Positions 8,126-18,718 of a stretch of DNA of 64,000 nucleotides are shown piece after piece (the first letter of the stretch is position 1; each line of letters opens with the position of its first letter). The notes beneath the pieces were generated by a model, which was not told where the DNA came from, searched no databases, and saw nothing but the letters and a program-made list of their open reading frames with translations. The stretch spans positions 1 to 64,000 of the forward strand of contig MNQK01000033.1 in NCBI GenBank assembly GCA_001915385.1, given 5' to 3'. This DNA is from Bacteroidales bacterium 52_46 (GTDB taxonomy: Bacteria > Bacteroidota > Bacteroidia > Bacteroidales > Muribaculaceae). Position numbers and translations under genes: made by a program.

Positions 8126-10746
8126 TCGTTATCCCTATCCTTTTGACAGCCTGACAGACTGCATATTATGGCAGCAACCGTCAGCAGGTATATCACGATT
8201 ATGGCCACGGTGGCAATGGTGACGGTGGTGTGGACAGACGCCGGGTCGAATGTCATGGTTATCTCATGCGTTCCGGCGGGGATTGCCATCGCGCGGAGCA
8301 CATAGTTGACACGGCCTATCTCGGCCGGCTTGCCGTCAATGGTCGCCTCCCAGCCCCACGGGAAATATATCTCGGAGAATACGGCCACGCGCGGCGATGA
8401 TGCGGTCGACTTATATGTCAGGCGGTCGGGCGCGTACGATGTCTCGACTATTACGTCGGTGCTGTCGCCCGGAGCGGCATTGCCGAGTATCGCGGCCATA
8501 GACTTATCGGCTACGGCCTCATATTCGGGAGCGAGCGCCGTGAGGGCGTTGAGCTCGTCGTTGGCATTGTCGACATAGCGGATATTGTCGATGAACCATG
8601 CGTTGCCGAGCGCGCGGTCGTTGGTATAGAGCTGTCCGCCACCGACGATATAGCGTGCGTTGAGCATGTTGAGCACCGGCTCGGATGATATTGCACCGGA
8701 GTTTATGAGGTCGTTGTAGCGGCCGAGTTTGGCTGCGTGGTAGCCGCCTATCATTTTGTGGAAATAGGAGGGACCGGCGTCGCCGAAGCGGTCGAAATCG
8801 GCCACGCGGTAGTTGGGGTCGGTGTCCTGAAGTATATCGCGGTCGATGGCCGTCGGCTCGATGGCTTCGGTTGCGGCGCTGAGTTCTGGCACGAAGAAAC
8901 TGTCATGGCTGAGGTAGCGTTTGTTGACGGTATAGAGGTCGGCAAAGACCAGTATGCCGATGGCGCCTACAGATGCCATTGTGCTGTATTTCTTGTTCTT
9001 AAGCAGGTTGAAACGCCATACGCCTACTGCGCCGAAACCCAAGAGAAGGTAGATAAGCGAACGCACGCAGTCTTTTCTGACAAGCGACAGGTGCAGCTCC
9101 TCTACGGCACGACGTACCTTGGGATTCTCGAAGCTGGCTTGCGCTATGACTTCGTCGTCATAGCCCTGATAGGAGAGCTGTTGGGCAATCATCTGCGATG
9201 TGCGCTGCTCGGTCATTTCGTTGTAGCCTTTGCCGAATATTCCGGGGTTGAGCACGCCTAAGAGGCAGATGATGCCGACGATGCCGAATCCGGCGGCAAT
9301 GGCTATATCGCCTTTCTCTTTCAGGAATTTGGCGCGTTTGGGTTCCGGGACATTGCTTTTGGCCGGAATTGCGGGCTGCAGGCGCGGAGCCGGATTGTAG
9401 AGGCGGTAGAGTCCGAGCACTGCAAGCATCGGTATGATGAATTCAGCCACCACAAGAATGCTTTCCACGGTGCGGAACTTGCTGTACATCGGCACCATGT
9501 CGATAAACAGGTCGGTGAACCACTGGCAGTTGCGTCCCCACGACAGCATGACGGTGACGAGGAGCACGAACAGCAGTCCCCATTTCACGGGCCCGCGCAC
9601 GACCACGCATCCCATTATGAACAGGGCGAAGATGATGACGCCCACGTAGACAGGACCGTTGGTCATCTCCGGTTCTCCGAAATATTGTGTGGAGTAGTTG
9701 AGGTAGAGGTCGACGAACGGGTCATCGGTATATTTTTCGGCTCCGTCGAGGTCGGCAAGCGACATTGGTTTCAACTGTCCCGCTTCGGGACGTATGGAGG
9801 CGCCCCCTTTCACGTCGGGGATAAAGAGGGAGAATGTCTCGCTGCGTCCGTAGGAGTATTGGGTGATGTAGTCGCGTTTCAGGCGGTCGGCGGTAGCGGG
9901 GTCATTGTTGTCGACCTCGCTCTGCTCGCGCTGCGTCTCTTTGGCGTATTTCGACGTATGGTAGATGGAGGGGAGGTTGGCGCAGATGGCAAGCACGGCG
10001 GCCACGGCGAGTGCTCCGGTGGCTCTGCACCAGCGTTTCATATCTTTCATCTCCTTGGTACGCAATGCCTTGACAAGGTATGCCACGACGAGTATGCCGA
10101 TGACGAAGCAGAAGTAGTAGGTCATCTGTATGTGGTTGGCATTGAGCTGCATCATGGCAAAGAACGATGCTATTGCCGCGCCGGCGAGATAACGTCCGCG
10201 GTAGGCGAGCATGATGCCTCCGATTGTCGGCGGTATGTAGGCGAGGGTGACGAATTTCCATATATGCCCGGCGCCGATGATTATTACGAAATAGGTGGAA
10301 AATCCCCACGCTATCGCGCCGATAAGGCCGTACTCCCACCGCACGCGCATCGCCATCATCATTATCATGAACCCGACCATCATCATGAACAGCAGGTTGG
10401 AGGGGGAGGGAAGTCCGAGGCCGTAGACCTTGGTAAACCATGCGAAGAGCGAGTTGGAGGGATATGTCGGAGCTATCTGGAACGTGGGCATGCCGGAGAA
10501 TAGCGCGTTGGTCCAGCGGCTTTGCTGTCCGGTGGCTTCCTCATACAGCTTTATTTCCTGACCGTTGGCCATGCCCTGCAGCATATCGTGCTGGCGCAGG
10601 TCGTTACCCTCGAAATTGTCGGGATAAAAAAATGCTACGGAAATAATGGCCATGATGACCACTGAAAAGAGGAACCCGCGAGTCTGGCGGTTCCGTATAA
10701 ACTCAATCAATCCGGATTTGATACCGGCTAATGACGGCAACTGCAT
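8122..10746 (-). CDS. YfhO-family polytopic membrane protein
   Basis: An 874-residue inner-membrane protein of the YfhO family (GT-C-type glycosyltransferase fold; Bacillus YfhO glycosylates lipoteichoic acid). About 12 transmembrane segments occupy roughly residues 20-600, including the first extracytoplasmic loop with a QSRWTNALFSGMPTF region typical of the family. A large soluble domain follows, then a last pair of hydrophobic segments. The start at 10746 is chosen over an ATG at 10797 because a -7 box (10771-10778) lies between them. It heads the operon with the methyltransferase-like gene and xerD. Substrate unknown; a role in cell-surface glycan modification is inferred. Confidence 0.85.
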   Translation of the reverse strand: MQLPSLAGIKSGLIEFIRNRQTRGFLFSVVIMAIISVAFFYPDNFEGNDLRQHDMLQGMANGQEIKLYEEATGQQSRWTNALFSGMPTFQIAPTYPSNSLFAWFTKVYGLGLPSPSNLLFMMMVGFMIMMMAMRVRWEYGLIGAIAWGFSTYFVIIIGAGHIWKFVTLAYIPPTIGGIMLAYRGRYLAGAAIASFFAMMQLNANHIQMTYYFCFVIGILVVAYLVKALRTKEMKDMKRWCRATGALAVAAVLAICANLPSIYHTSKYAKETQREQSEVDNNDPATADRLKRDYITQYSYGRSETFSLFIPDVKGGASIRPEAGQLKPMSLADLDGAEKYTDDPFVDLYLNYSTQYFGEPEMTNGPVYVGVIIFALFIMGCVVVRGPVKWGLLFVLLVTVMLSWGRNCQWFTDLFIDMVPMYSKFRTVESILVVAEFIIPMLAVLGLYRLYNPAPRLQPAIPAKSNVPEPKRAKFLKEKGDIAIAAGFGIVGIICLLGVLNPGIFGKGYNEMTEQRTSQMIAQQLSYQGYDDEVIAQASFENPKVRRAVEELHLSLVRKDCVRSLIYLLLGFGAVGVWRFNLLKNKKYSTMASVGAIGILVFADLYTVNKRYLSHDSFFVPELSAATEAIEPTAIDRDILQDTDPNYRVADFDRFGDAGPSYFHKMIGGYHAAKLGRYNDLINSGAISSEPVLNMLNARYIVGGGQLYTNDRALGNAWFIDNIRYVDNANDELNALTALAPEYEAVADKSMAAILGNAAPGDSTDVIVETSYAPDRLTYKSTASSPRVAVFSEIYFPWGWEATIDGKPAEIGRVNYVLRAMAIPAGTHEITMTFDPASVHTTVTIATVAIIVIYLLTVAAIICSLSGCQKDRDNE

Positions 10747-10770
10747 AATTGTTATAATATTAATATCCCA

Positions 10771-10778
10771 CAAAGTTA
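10771..10778 (-). promoter_or_regulatory. -7 promoter box for the YfhO operon
   Basis: TAACTTTG on the minus strand, about 25 nt before the chosen ATG. Confidence 0.5.
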
Positions 10779-10921
10779 CTAAATTTAATCGACACATAAT
10801 CCCCTCTCCGCCAAAATCTCACCGCACCAACCTGAACAAAGCCCTTCCCGAACTGAAAACGCAACCATATAAACGGGTTAAAACTCATTATAAGGATAAG
10901 GCTCTGGCTCATCTACATAGT

Positions 10922-10973
10922 AAATATTCAGGATAAATATATTATTCTTTTAGAGTATTATACCTGAATATTT
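10922..10973. repeat. Outer dyad upstream of the DUF4143 ATPase
   Basis: AAATATTCAGG (10922-10932) and its exact reverse complement CCTGAATATTT (10963-10973), 30 nt apart. The right arm runs into the -33 TTTG of the ATPase promoter. Candidate regulator-binding pair. Confidence 0.6.
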
Positions 10974-11002
10974 GGAGGTTAGATGTAAATTATGTAAATT
11001 TG
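10971..11002 (+). promoter_or_regulatory. Promoter of the DUF4143 ATPase
   Basis: TTTG (10971-10974), exactly 20 nt, then TAAATTTG (10995-11002): a perfect Bacteroidetes promoter, expected to start near 11007-11009. Confidence 0.7.
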
Positions 11003-11034
11003 CAGTACTACTGAAAATTTACATAATTTACATC
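10982..11034. promoter_or_regulatory. 53-bp palindrome overlapping the ATPase promoter
   Basis: GATGTAAATTATGTAAATTT (10982-11001) is exactly repeated in reverse complement at 11015-11034; a further CAG/CTG pair and a five-base centre complete it. The left arm contains the -7 box and the right arm ends 2 nt before the ATG. Transcription would start near the centre, so only one arm would be in the mRNA. That argues for a DNA operator rather than an RNA hairpin. Confidence 0.75.
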
Positions 11035-11036
11035 CT

Positions 11037-12188
11037 ATGGCAGAAAAATATATCCAGCGCACAATAGCGGCTGCTATCGAAGAAGCGGCAAAATACTTTC
11101 CTGTGATAACATTGACGGGTCCACGTCAGTCGGGTAAGTCTACGCTCCTGCGTCACATATTTCATGACGTTCCTTATTTCTCGATGGAAGATCCGGATTT
11201 GCGGCAGATGGTTGGTTTCGATGCCAAAGGATTTCTGGCACAATTTCACGAAGGGGTCATTATAGATGAGGTGCAGCATGTGCCGGAACTGTTGTCATAC
11301 ATACAGGGAATAGTAGATGAGAATCCCGGTCGGAAATTTTACCTCACCGGTAGTTCGCAATTCTCGCTTTTACATACGGTGTCCCAGTCGTTGGCCGGAC
11401 GATCGGCAGTATTTGAACTTCTGCCCCTATCTTTGAGTGAAATATCGCAATTGGATATGGAGAATACTGTCGATGATATTATTTTCAAAGGATTCTATCC
11501 TGCAATATGGAGTGGAAAAAACATTCCCAAACTCCTGTACCCTAATTATGTCAAGACCTATGTGGAACGTGACGTACGGAATATTCTGGCCGTAAAAGAT
11601 CTTGATGTATTCCAGCGCTTTGTAAAACTGTGTGCGGCGCGTATCGGAAGCGTGTTTAATGCATCAGAGTTGTCAAATGAGCTTGGCGTTGCAGTAAATA
11701 CTATTAATTCATGGCTCTCGGTGCTTCAGGCTTCATATCTGATATATCTTATGCCTCCTTTTTTTACAAATACGCGCAAGCGTCTCACCAAGAGTCCCAA
11801 AATCTATTTTACAGATTGTGGTCTTGCTGCATATTTGCTTGATATTGATTCGCCCGAAATGCTCAACCGGGATAAGATGCGGGGACATTTGTTTGAGAAT
11901 ATGGTGATAATGGATTATATGAAGCGTGTATATAATGAAGGAAAGAACGGTGGACTCTATTATTATCGGGATTCAAACGGCAATGAAGTCGATCTGTTGG
12001 TAAAGTCTGGAAGTACATATGATTGCTATGAGATAAAGTCATCTTCTACTTTTCATCCTGATTTCATGAAAGGTCTGAAAAATTTTGAGAAAGCTTTTCC
12101 CGATTTGGTCAGACAAAAATCAGTGATTTATGCCGGTGAGAATATGCCTACTGTTGATGGCGTGTCGATTGCCAGTTATCGGCATTGA
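11037..12188 (+). CDS. AAA+ ATPase with DUF4143 domain
   Basis: A 383-residue protein of the widespread AAA_14/DUF4143 family. Walker A is GPRQSGKSTLL (about 29-39), Walker B VIIDEVQHVP, a sensor-like LTGSSQF follows, and the C-terminal DUF4143 portion has an RDVRNI segment, a winged-helix stretch (NASELSNELGVAVNTINSWLSVL) and a nuclease-like end (FENMVIMDY, then NEVDLLV and a YEIKSS lysine). The last part resembles a restriction-endonuclease-like fold, but the function of the family is not established. It is AT-rich compared with its neighbours, stands alone, and is preceded by two nested palindromes that suggest tight self-regulation. Confidence 0.88.
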   Translation: MAEKYIQRTIAAAIEEAAKYFPVITLTGPRQSGKSTLLRHIFHDVPYFSMEDPDLRQMVGFDAKGFLAQFHEGVIIDEVQHVPELLSYIQGIVDENPGRKFYLTGSSQFSLLHTVSQSLAGRSAVFELLPLSLSEISQLDMENTVDDIIFKGFYPAIWSGKNIPKLLYPNYVKTYVERDVRNILAVKDLDVFQRFVKLCAARIGSVFNASELSNELGVAVNTINSWLSVLQASYLIYLMPPFFTNTRKRLTKSPKIYFTDCGLAAYLLDIDSPEMLNRDKMRGHLFENMVIMDYMKRVYNEGKNGGLYYYRDSNGNEVDLLVKSGSTYDCYEIKSSSTFHPDFMKGLKNFEKAFPDLVRQKSVIYAGENMPTVDGVSIASYRH

Positions 12189-12287
12189 CAATGGAATTGC
12201 GTGGCGTTTTTCCGGAAATTATCGGGATACGAAGCGGGATGCATGTGGATAGAAATGTGTATTTGTATGCATTGTTTATGTATGATG

Positions 12288-12318
12288 TTGCATAAGTTGT
12301 GCTAATGTATTAAATTTG
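12288..12318 (+). promoter_or_regulatory. Promoter of the secreted protein at 12362
   Basis: TTG (12288-12290), 20 nt, then TAAATTTG (12311-12318); 43 nt before the ATG. Confidence 0.5.
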
Positions 12319-12361
12319 CGTCAGATTGATTATGAATTACCAACATTAAATTACATTTTGC

Positions 12362-13084
12362 ATGAAGAAATTCTACTTTTTAGTTGCATTGATTTCAGTT
12401 ATTTCGTTTTCTGCCGGTGCCCGCGACAAGCAGGACGGCTGGAAACAGTTGGGCACAGGCTCATTTTGCGACGACATGTTCTCGGCTCTTGACAACAGTT
12501 ATCTTGACACTTGGGATGTGGAAATAGAGGAGAGTGAAACCACTCCGGGCTATTACCGTCTCGTCAATCCGTTCGGCAACGGAAATTGCCCCTATTTCGG
12601 CGAAAATAACAAATTTGAAGCCAACGACCTTTATATCCACGCCGAGGACCCCGAGCATGTATGGATGGAGTGGCAGGATCTGGGTTTTGGTGTCGGCAGT
12701 TACGGCAATGTTGCTGTAAGCTGCATGGTCGGTCTGTATATTTATAGCGAGATTTTCACGTTCGAGGATTTGCTGGATCCTGATTACGGCATCGAGTTCG
12801 GCAAGCTCGCTGATGGAAAAATCACGTTCCCCGACAACGAATGGTATTATCTGCAGGTCGCATTCTCCAACTACCTCGAAGGAACGCCTATGAACGGCAA
12901 CACCAACAATCGTTTCTTGGTGACGCTTCCCCCTTCGGCCGGCATCGGAGCAATCTCAGCCGATGACTGCCACGCGGCTCCCGAATATTTCAATATGCAG
13001 GGTATCCGCATCGACAATCCGGCCCCGGGCACACTCTGCATCCGCCGCACAGGCACACGCGTGGAAAAAATCATCGCAAGATAA
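12362..13084 (+). CDS. Secreted protein with the MKKFYF leader and C-terminal 'NMQGIRI' tail
   Basis: 240 residues with signal peptide MKKFYFLVALISVISFSAGA, no recognisable catalytic domain, and a C-terminal 45-residue tail (PEYFNMQGIRIDNPAPGTLC, then IRRTGTRVEKIIAR). The tail is a recurrent end in secreted proteins of Muribaculaceae and Prevotella; its role, possibly sorting or anchoring, is not established. The leader and tail are shared with the genes at 30157 and 31330 in this window, while the middle is unrelated. A strong terminator follows at 13142-13181. Confidence 0.75.
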   Translation: MKKFYFLVALISVISFSAGARDKQDGWKQLGTGSFCDDMFSALDNSYLDTWDVEIEESETTPGYYRLVNPFGNGNCPYFGENNKFEANDLYIHAEDPEHVWMEWQDLGFGVGSYGNVAVSCMVGLYIYSEIFTFEDLLDPDYGIEFGKLADGKITFPDNEWYYLQVAFSNYLEGTPMNGNTNNRFLVTLPPSAGIGAISADDCHAAPEYFNMQGIRIDNPAPGTLCIRRTGTRVEKIIAR

Positions 13085-13141
13085 TCTCCACAAGCAGCGT
13101 CACCTTATCCTGATACTGAATTAAACAATTATACAAAATAT

Positions 13142-13181
13142 AAAAACAGGAGCACAATCCCGTCATTGCGCTCCTGTTTTT
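13142..13181 (+). terminator. Intrinsic terminator
   Basis: AAAAACAGGAGC (13142-13153) pairs with GCTCCTGTTTTT (13170-13181), ending in a T-run. It closes the secreted-protein transcript. Confidence 0.85.
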
Positions 13182-13296
13182 ATTTTGAAGTAAAAATGAA
13201 AAAGCCATATAACGGCACCATGCCGGATACAAAACCTATTTTTCTTTTGTCATGTTGCCAGGGCTTCTGTCCTTTTGTTCTTAAGCCAAAAATCCA

Positions 13297-13392
13297 TGAA
13301 ACGACCCGAAAAAGTCCGTTTCAAGTGTTAAAAGCGTCATTTTTGACTGTTTTTTCATCTGAAACGACCTGAAAAAGTCCGTCAGGGTGAAA
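13297..13392 (+). repeat. Left 96-bp direct repeat flanking the RloA/RloB pair
   Basis: 93 of 96 positions match 15190-15285 in the same orientation. Inside it, a 23-bp unit beginning TGAAACGACC and ending AAAAGTCCGT occurs twice (13297-13319 and 13360-13382), 63 bp apart. The first half also holds a GAAACG...CGTTTC dyad. Confidence 0.9.
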
Positions 13393-13433
13393 TTTAAATG
13401 CATTTATATGATGGTATCGTGGTCGATTTTTTA

Positions 13434-13441
13434 TATATTTG
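13434..13441 (+). promoter_or_regulatory. -7 promoter box for the RloA/RloB pair
   Basis: TATATTTG, 16 nt before the ATG at 13458; no clear -33. It fixes the start downstream of an in-frame ATG at 13398. Confidence 0.45.
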
Positions 13442-13457
13442 CACAAAACGCTTTTTC

Positions 13458-14630
13458 ATGGTTATCTCTATCCGTTTAAAAAATTTCTATTCAATCCATA
13501 ATGAGATTGCTCTTGATTTTACCGCAGAATCTTCGGGGGCAAAAAAGGACGGCTCGTTATCGGAAAATATAATCAAAGTCGGCGAAGATAAATTTGTCAA
13601 CATCATCGGGCTTTTCGGGAGCAATGCTGCCGGTAAATCCAATCTTATAAAGGCTGTGGATTTTTGCCGACAACTGATTCTTTACTCGCAATTTGACAGT
13701 GAAGGTGAGCCGTTCGGATACCAGCCATTCAAATTCAGTGAGGATAAGGAGTCGGAGTTTCATATTGATTTTATCTGTGAAGGTATTGAATATGAGTATG
13801 GCTTCGTGCTCTCCGGTGGAAAAGTGGAGTCGGAATATCTGAATTATTTCCCAAATCGTCGGCGGGCAAAGGTATTTTGCCGGGAAAGGACACACCTTTA
13901 TTCCTATGGAAAAGGAGCAATTCCCCGTCCTACCGAGATTGAGGCCAATACATCGTCTCGGACATTGTTTTTGAGCCGCGCAAGCCTGATGAACCGTGAA
14001 ATACCACGTACGGTTTACAGGTATTTTCTCACGAAATTCCTTGTGGGTATTGGAGATTTTAATTTCTCTAATTTTGACCCGACTTTTTTTAATAAACATA
14101 AAGAACTGGTGCTTAAAGCGCTGGAGATAAGCGATAGCGACATAATCGACCTTCAGGTATCTCAGCCCGGAAGTGGTCGTCCCATGATTATGAGTTTCCA
14201 TAAGGAAAATCCTGACATAGCATTTGACTTTCTTACGGAAGAGTCGGAGGGGACCAAACGCCTGTTGTCCATTCTTCTGTTTCTTCTTGAATCGTCAATG
14301 GATGGCGCGACATTGTTCCTCGATGAATTTGATTTGAAACTCCATTTACGGTTAGCCGAATTTATACTTGATGTCATCAGGGCTTCGAAAGGAGGACAGT
14401 TTGTGTTTACAAGTCACAAATCTTCTCTCATAAACCGCAATAATTTGCGCGATGAGCAGATAGTGTTTGTCAATAAACTTCCTGACGGCAGTTCGGAGTT
14501 TACTCCGCTTTCAGATTTCGAGGGAGTAGGAAAGAACACGGATATTCAGAAAGCCTATCTGGCCGGTCTCTTTGATGCTGTCCCATTTACCGGGAGCTAT
14601 GAATCAATATTACGTATACTCGGTAAATAA
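13458..14630 (+). CDS. rloA: RloA/AbiLi-like AAA ATPase (defence)
   Basis: A 390-residue OLD/SMC-like ABC-type ATPase. The N-terminal RLKNFYSIHNEI strand leads to Walker A (LFGSNAAGKSNLIKA), and the C-terminal half has an EGTKRLLSILLFLL signature-like region, Walker B (ATLFLDEFDLKLH) and a switch histidine (FTSHKSSLI). This is the ATPase half of RloA/RloB (AbiL-type abortive infection) pairs, first noticed inside restriction-modification loci. The partner gene begins 1 nt after its stop. Base composition is more AT-rich than the flanks and the pair is enclosed by long direct repeats, both signs of acquisition. Confidence 0.88.
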   Translation: MVISIRLKNFYSIHNEIALDFTAESSGAKKDGSLSENIIKVGEDKFVNIIGLFGSNAAGKSNLIKAVDFCRQLILYSQFDSEGEPFGYQPFKFSEDKESEFHIDFICEGIEYEYGFVLSGGKVESEYLNYFPNRRRAKVFCRERTHLYSYGKGAIPRPTEIEANTSSRTLFLSRASLMNREIPRTVYRYFLTKFLVGIGDFNFSNFDPTFFNKHKELVLKALEISDSDIIDLQVSQPGSGRPMIMSFHKENPDIAFDFLTEESEGTKRLLSILLFLLESSMDGATLFLDEFDLKLHLRLAEFILDVIRASKGGQFVFTSHKSSLINRNNLRDEQIVFVNKLPDGSSEFTPLSDFEGVGKNTDIQKAYLAGLFDAVPFTGSYESILRILGK

Positions 14631-14631
14631 A

Positions 14632-15192
14632 ATGAGGACACGTAATTTTAAAAAGACACGCAAACCGCATAAAATGATATTTGTGGTTTGTGAGGGAGAT
14701 ACTGAGCAGGCCTATGTCGAGATGCTTAAGCGTTATTATCGTCTTCCCATTACGGTTAAGACAAAGGTTAGCGGCAACAGGATAAACAGCAAATTGCTGA
14801 ACCAATATATTGCTGAATTGGGATTGGATAAGGAATATGAGTGCATTGTTTTTCTAATGTATGATGGCGATGTCAAGGCAGTCGTAGACAGACTGAATAG
14901 CTTGAAAGGGACATTGATTCTTTCGACTCCTTGTATCGAATACTGGTTTCTAATCCACTCATTAAATCATGTCGGTTATATAGAATCGAAAGAGGTTGTC
15001 AGAAAGCTTATCGCGTCCGATAGTGTTTGGGCCGGTTATACTAAAGGTAGATTTACTGAAAATCAGGCTGCGCACCTTGTAAAAAATCGCATCATAGCAT
15101 GTGAACGAGGAAAAAAATTGATGTGGCCGGACAATCCGTCATCTAATTTACATCTGTTTATCGATACTCTTGAACGGGAGAAAAATTCCTGA
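14632..15192 (+). CDS. rloB: RloB/AbiLii-like protein (defence)
   Basis: A 186-residue RloB-domain protein: basic N-terminus (MRTRNFKKTRKP), a Toprim-like FVVCEGDTEQAYVEML strand with conserved acidic residue, a LMYDGD motif, and the family CIEYWFLIH region. With RloA it forms a two-gene anti-phage module in which the ATPase is thought to sense infection and RloB to act as the effector nuclease; that mechanism is inferred from family membership. The start at 14632 directly follows the rloA stop; an upstream ATG at 14572 would overlap rloA by about 60 bp and is not preferred. Confidence 0.87.
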   Translation: MRTRNFKKTRKPHKMIFVVCEGDTEQAYVEMLKRYYRLPITVKTKVSGNRINSKLLNQYIAELGLDKEYECIVFLMYDGDVKAVVDRLNSLKGTLILSTPCIEYWFLIHSLNHVGYIESKEVVRKLIASDSVWAGYTKGRFTENQAAHLVKNRIIACERGKKLMWPDNPSSNLHLFIDTLEREKNS

Positions 15193-15285
15193 AACGACCT
15201 GAAAAAGTCCGTTTCAAGTGTTAAACGCGTCATTTTTGACCGTTTTTTCATCTGAAACGACCTGAAAAAGTCCGTCAGGGTGAAA
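15190..15285 (+). repeat. Right 96-bp direct repeat flanking the RloA/RloB pair
   Basis: Same orientation as 13297-13392 with three substitutions. It begins within the rloB stop codon. The distance between repeat starts is 1,893 bp, so recombination between them would delete the whole cassette and leave one repeat. Confidence 0.9.
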
Positions 15286-15614
15286 AGAGGGTTGCTTATG
15301 GGGTGTTCGGGAGTAGCGCAGATGTGTGGCCGATATGACTGTTTTCCCGAGAAAATATTTGGCGGGCGATAGGGTAGGGGAGTGGTTGCTTTTCTGCGAT
15401 GGGGCAGGATGAAATTTGGTGTTGGATTTTTCGGGGAGATTCCATATATTTGTAATTTGTTTTTGTGGAAGTTTTGGGCTTCATTCCGAGGGGTGTAGTG
15501 ACGCGATTAATCGCGTCCGCGCATTCACTCGGTAATCTTTGGAGACCGCAAGACTGATACCGGCGCGGTCAATCGCGTCCCTGCAACATGTTTTTGACTT
15601 CCAATTTTTAGGTT
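15286..15614. other. Gene-free stretch with two GACGCG palindromes
   Basis: No convincing gene. It holds a TATATTTG box near 15445 that may start the ybeY transcript, a palindromic repeat GACGCGATTAATCGCGTC at 15500-15517, and a diverged second copy (GCGCGGTCAATCGCGTC) at 15563-15579. Confidence 0.6.
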
Positions 15615-16037
15615 ATGATAGAAGTATTGTCACAGAATGTAGAGAAACCGGCGCTTGACTGGGAGAAGGTGGGGCGTTGGATTGTTGAAGTGGCGCGACG
15701 GCACGGTCGCCGCACCGGTGCGCTTACTTATATTTTTTGCGACGATGCGCGGATTCTTGAGGTCAACAAGGAATTCCTCAATCATGACTACTTCACCGAC
15801 ATCATCACGTTTGACGATACCACCGGACGACTCATCCGCGGCGATATATTCATATCCCTCGATACCGTGGCCTCAAATGCCGAGACTGTCGGCACGACGT
15901 ATGACGACGAACTGATGCGCGTAATCATTCACGGTATTCTCCATCTTTGCGGCATCAACGACAAGGGTCCCGGCGAACGTGAAATCATGGAAGCGCATGA
16001 GAATGATGCTCTCGCACTTTGGCGAACAGGCTTCTGA
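15615..16037 (+). CDS. ybeY: rRNA maturation endonuclease YbeY
   Basis: A 140-residue single-strand endoribonuclease needed for 16S rRNA 3'-end maturation and ribosome quality control. The metal site appears as HGILHLCGIND followed by the ME-type end (IMEAHENDAL). The third histidine of the usual H-x3-H-x5-H motif is replaced (GIND instead of GYDH), a variant that, as I recall, also occurs in other Bacteroidetes. Full length; it precedes mnmG on the same strand. Confidence 0.93.
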   Translation: MIEVLSQNVEKPALDWEKVGRWIVEVARRHGRRTGALTYIFCDDARILEVNKEFLNHDYFTDIITFDDTTGRLIRGDIFISLDTVASNAETVGTTYDDELMRVIIHGILHLCGINDKGPGEREIMEAHENDALALWRTGF

Positions 16038-16191
16038 GAATGCCGGATTTGCCGACGAGAGTGCGCGAAAGTGAAAATATCGCACGGAAATCGCGTTAAA
16101 AACGACCAAAAATTTATTTAATATATTTAATATCAGATAAATATAACGAAAATTTCCTCAAAGGATTTTTTGAAGAACTATTAGATAACAG

Positions 16192-18087
<1,896 letters not shown>

Positions 18088-18160
18088 CAACCGATTGTTT
18101 CACGTGAAACAATAAAACCGTAAACAAAACTTTTACAACAACATAAACTTAAAAAGAATC

Positions 18161-18679
18161 ATGGAATACATCAAACGACACATTCGCGACGTTCAGGATT
18201 TCCCGCAAAAAGGTGTCCTTTTCAAAGACCTTACAACAGCATTTAAAGACCCCCGTGCCCTCCATATCATCGGCTGGGATCTCGCACAACTTTATCGCGA
18301 CAAAGGTGTCACCAAAGTAGTCGGCATCGAGTCGCGCGGCTTCATCGGCGGCTCAATTCTCGCGTTTGAAATCGGTGCAGGTTTTGTGCCCGTGCGCAAG
18401 CCCGGCAAGCTCCCCGCCGACACTCTTCAGGCTTCCTACGACAAGGAATACGGCAAGGATGTAATCGAGATACACCGCGACGCCATCACCCCCGACGACA
18501 TCGTCGTGTTGCATGACGACGTGCTTGCTACCGGCGGTACGATGCGTGCTGCCTACGACCTCGTGAAGAGCATGAACCCGAAGAAAGTCTACGTCAATTT
18601 CATCATCGAACTGACAGCTCTCGGCGGCCGCGCAAAGCTCCCCGCCGATGCCGAAGTGACCTCATTGATTAAATACTGA
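18161..18679 (+). CDS. apt: Adenine phosphoribosyltransferase
   Basis: Purine salvage enzyme (adenine + PRPP to AMP), 172 residues. The PRPP loop is VVLHDDVLATGGTMRAA and the family's VVGIESRGFIGGSILA and VPVRKPGKLP segments are present. Full length. Confidence 0.96.
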   Translation: MEYIKRHIRDVQDFPQKGVLFKDLTTAFKDPRALHIIGWDLAQLYRDKGVTKVVGIESRGFIGGSILAFEIGAGFVPVRKPGKLPADTLQASYDKEYGKDVIEIHRDAITPDDIVVLHDDVLATGGTMRAAYDLVKSMNPKKVYVNFIIELTALGGRAKLPADAEVTSLIKY

Positions 18680-18718
18680 TAATATCCCGTGATGGGCGGC
18701 AAAATCTCGGCTCGAATT

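Noticed and set aside
13166..13372. A 68-codon open frame before the RloA/RloB pair
   Set aside because: It begins in a terminator loop, runs into the 96-bp repeat, has no family likeness and is not preceded by a promoter box.
15615..16037. YbeY with an inactivated metal site
   Set aside because: The replaced third histidine looked like damage, but the GIND/GYKD variation is, as I recall, known in Bacteroidetes, and the rest of the protein is intact.
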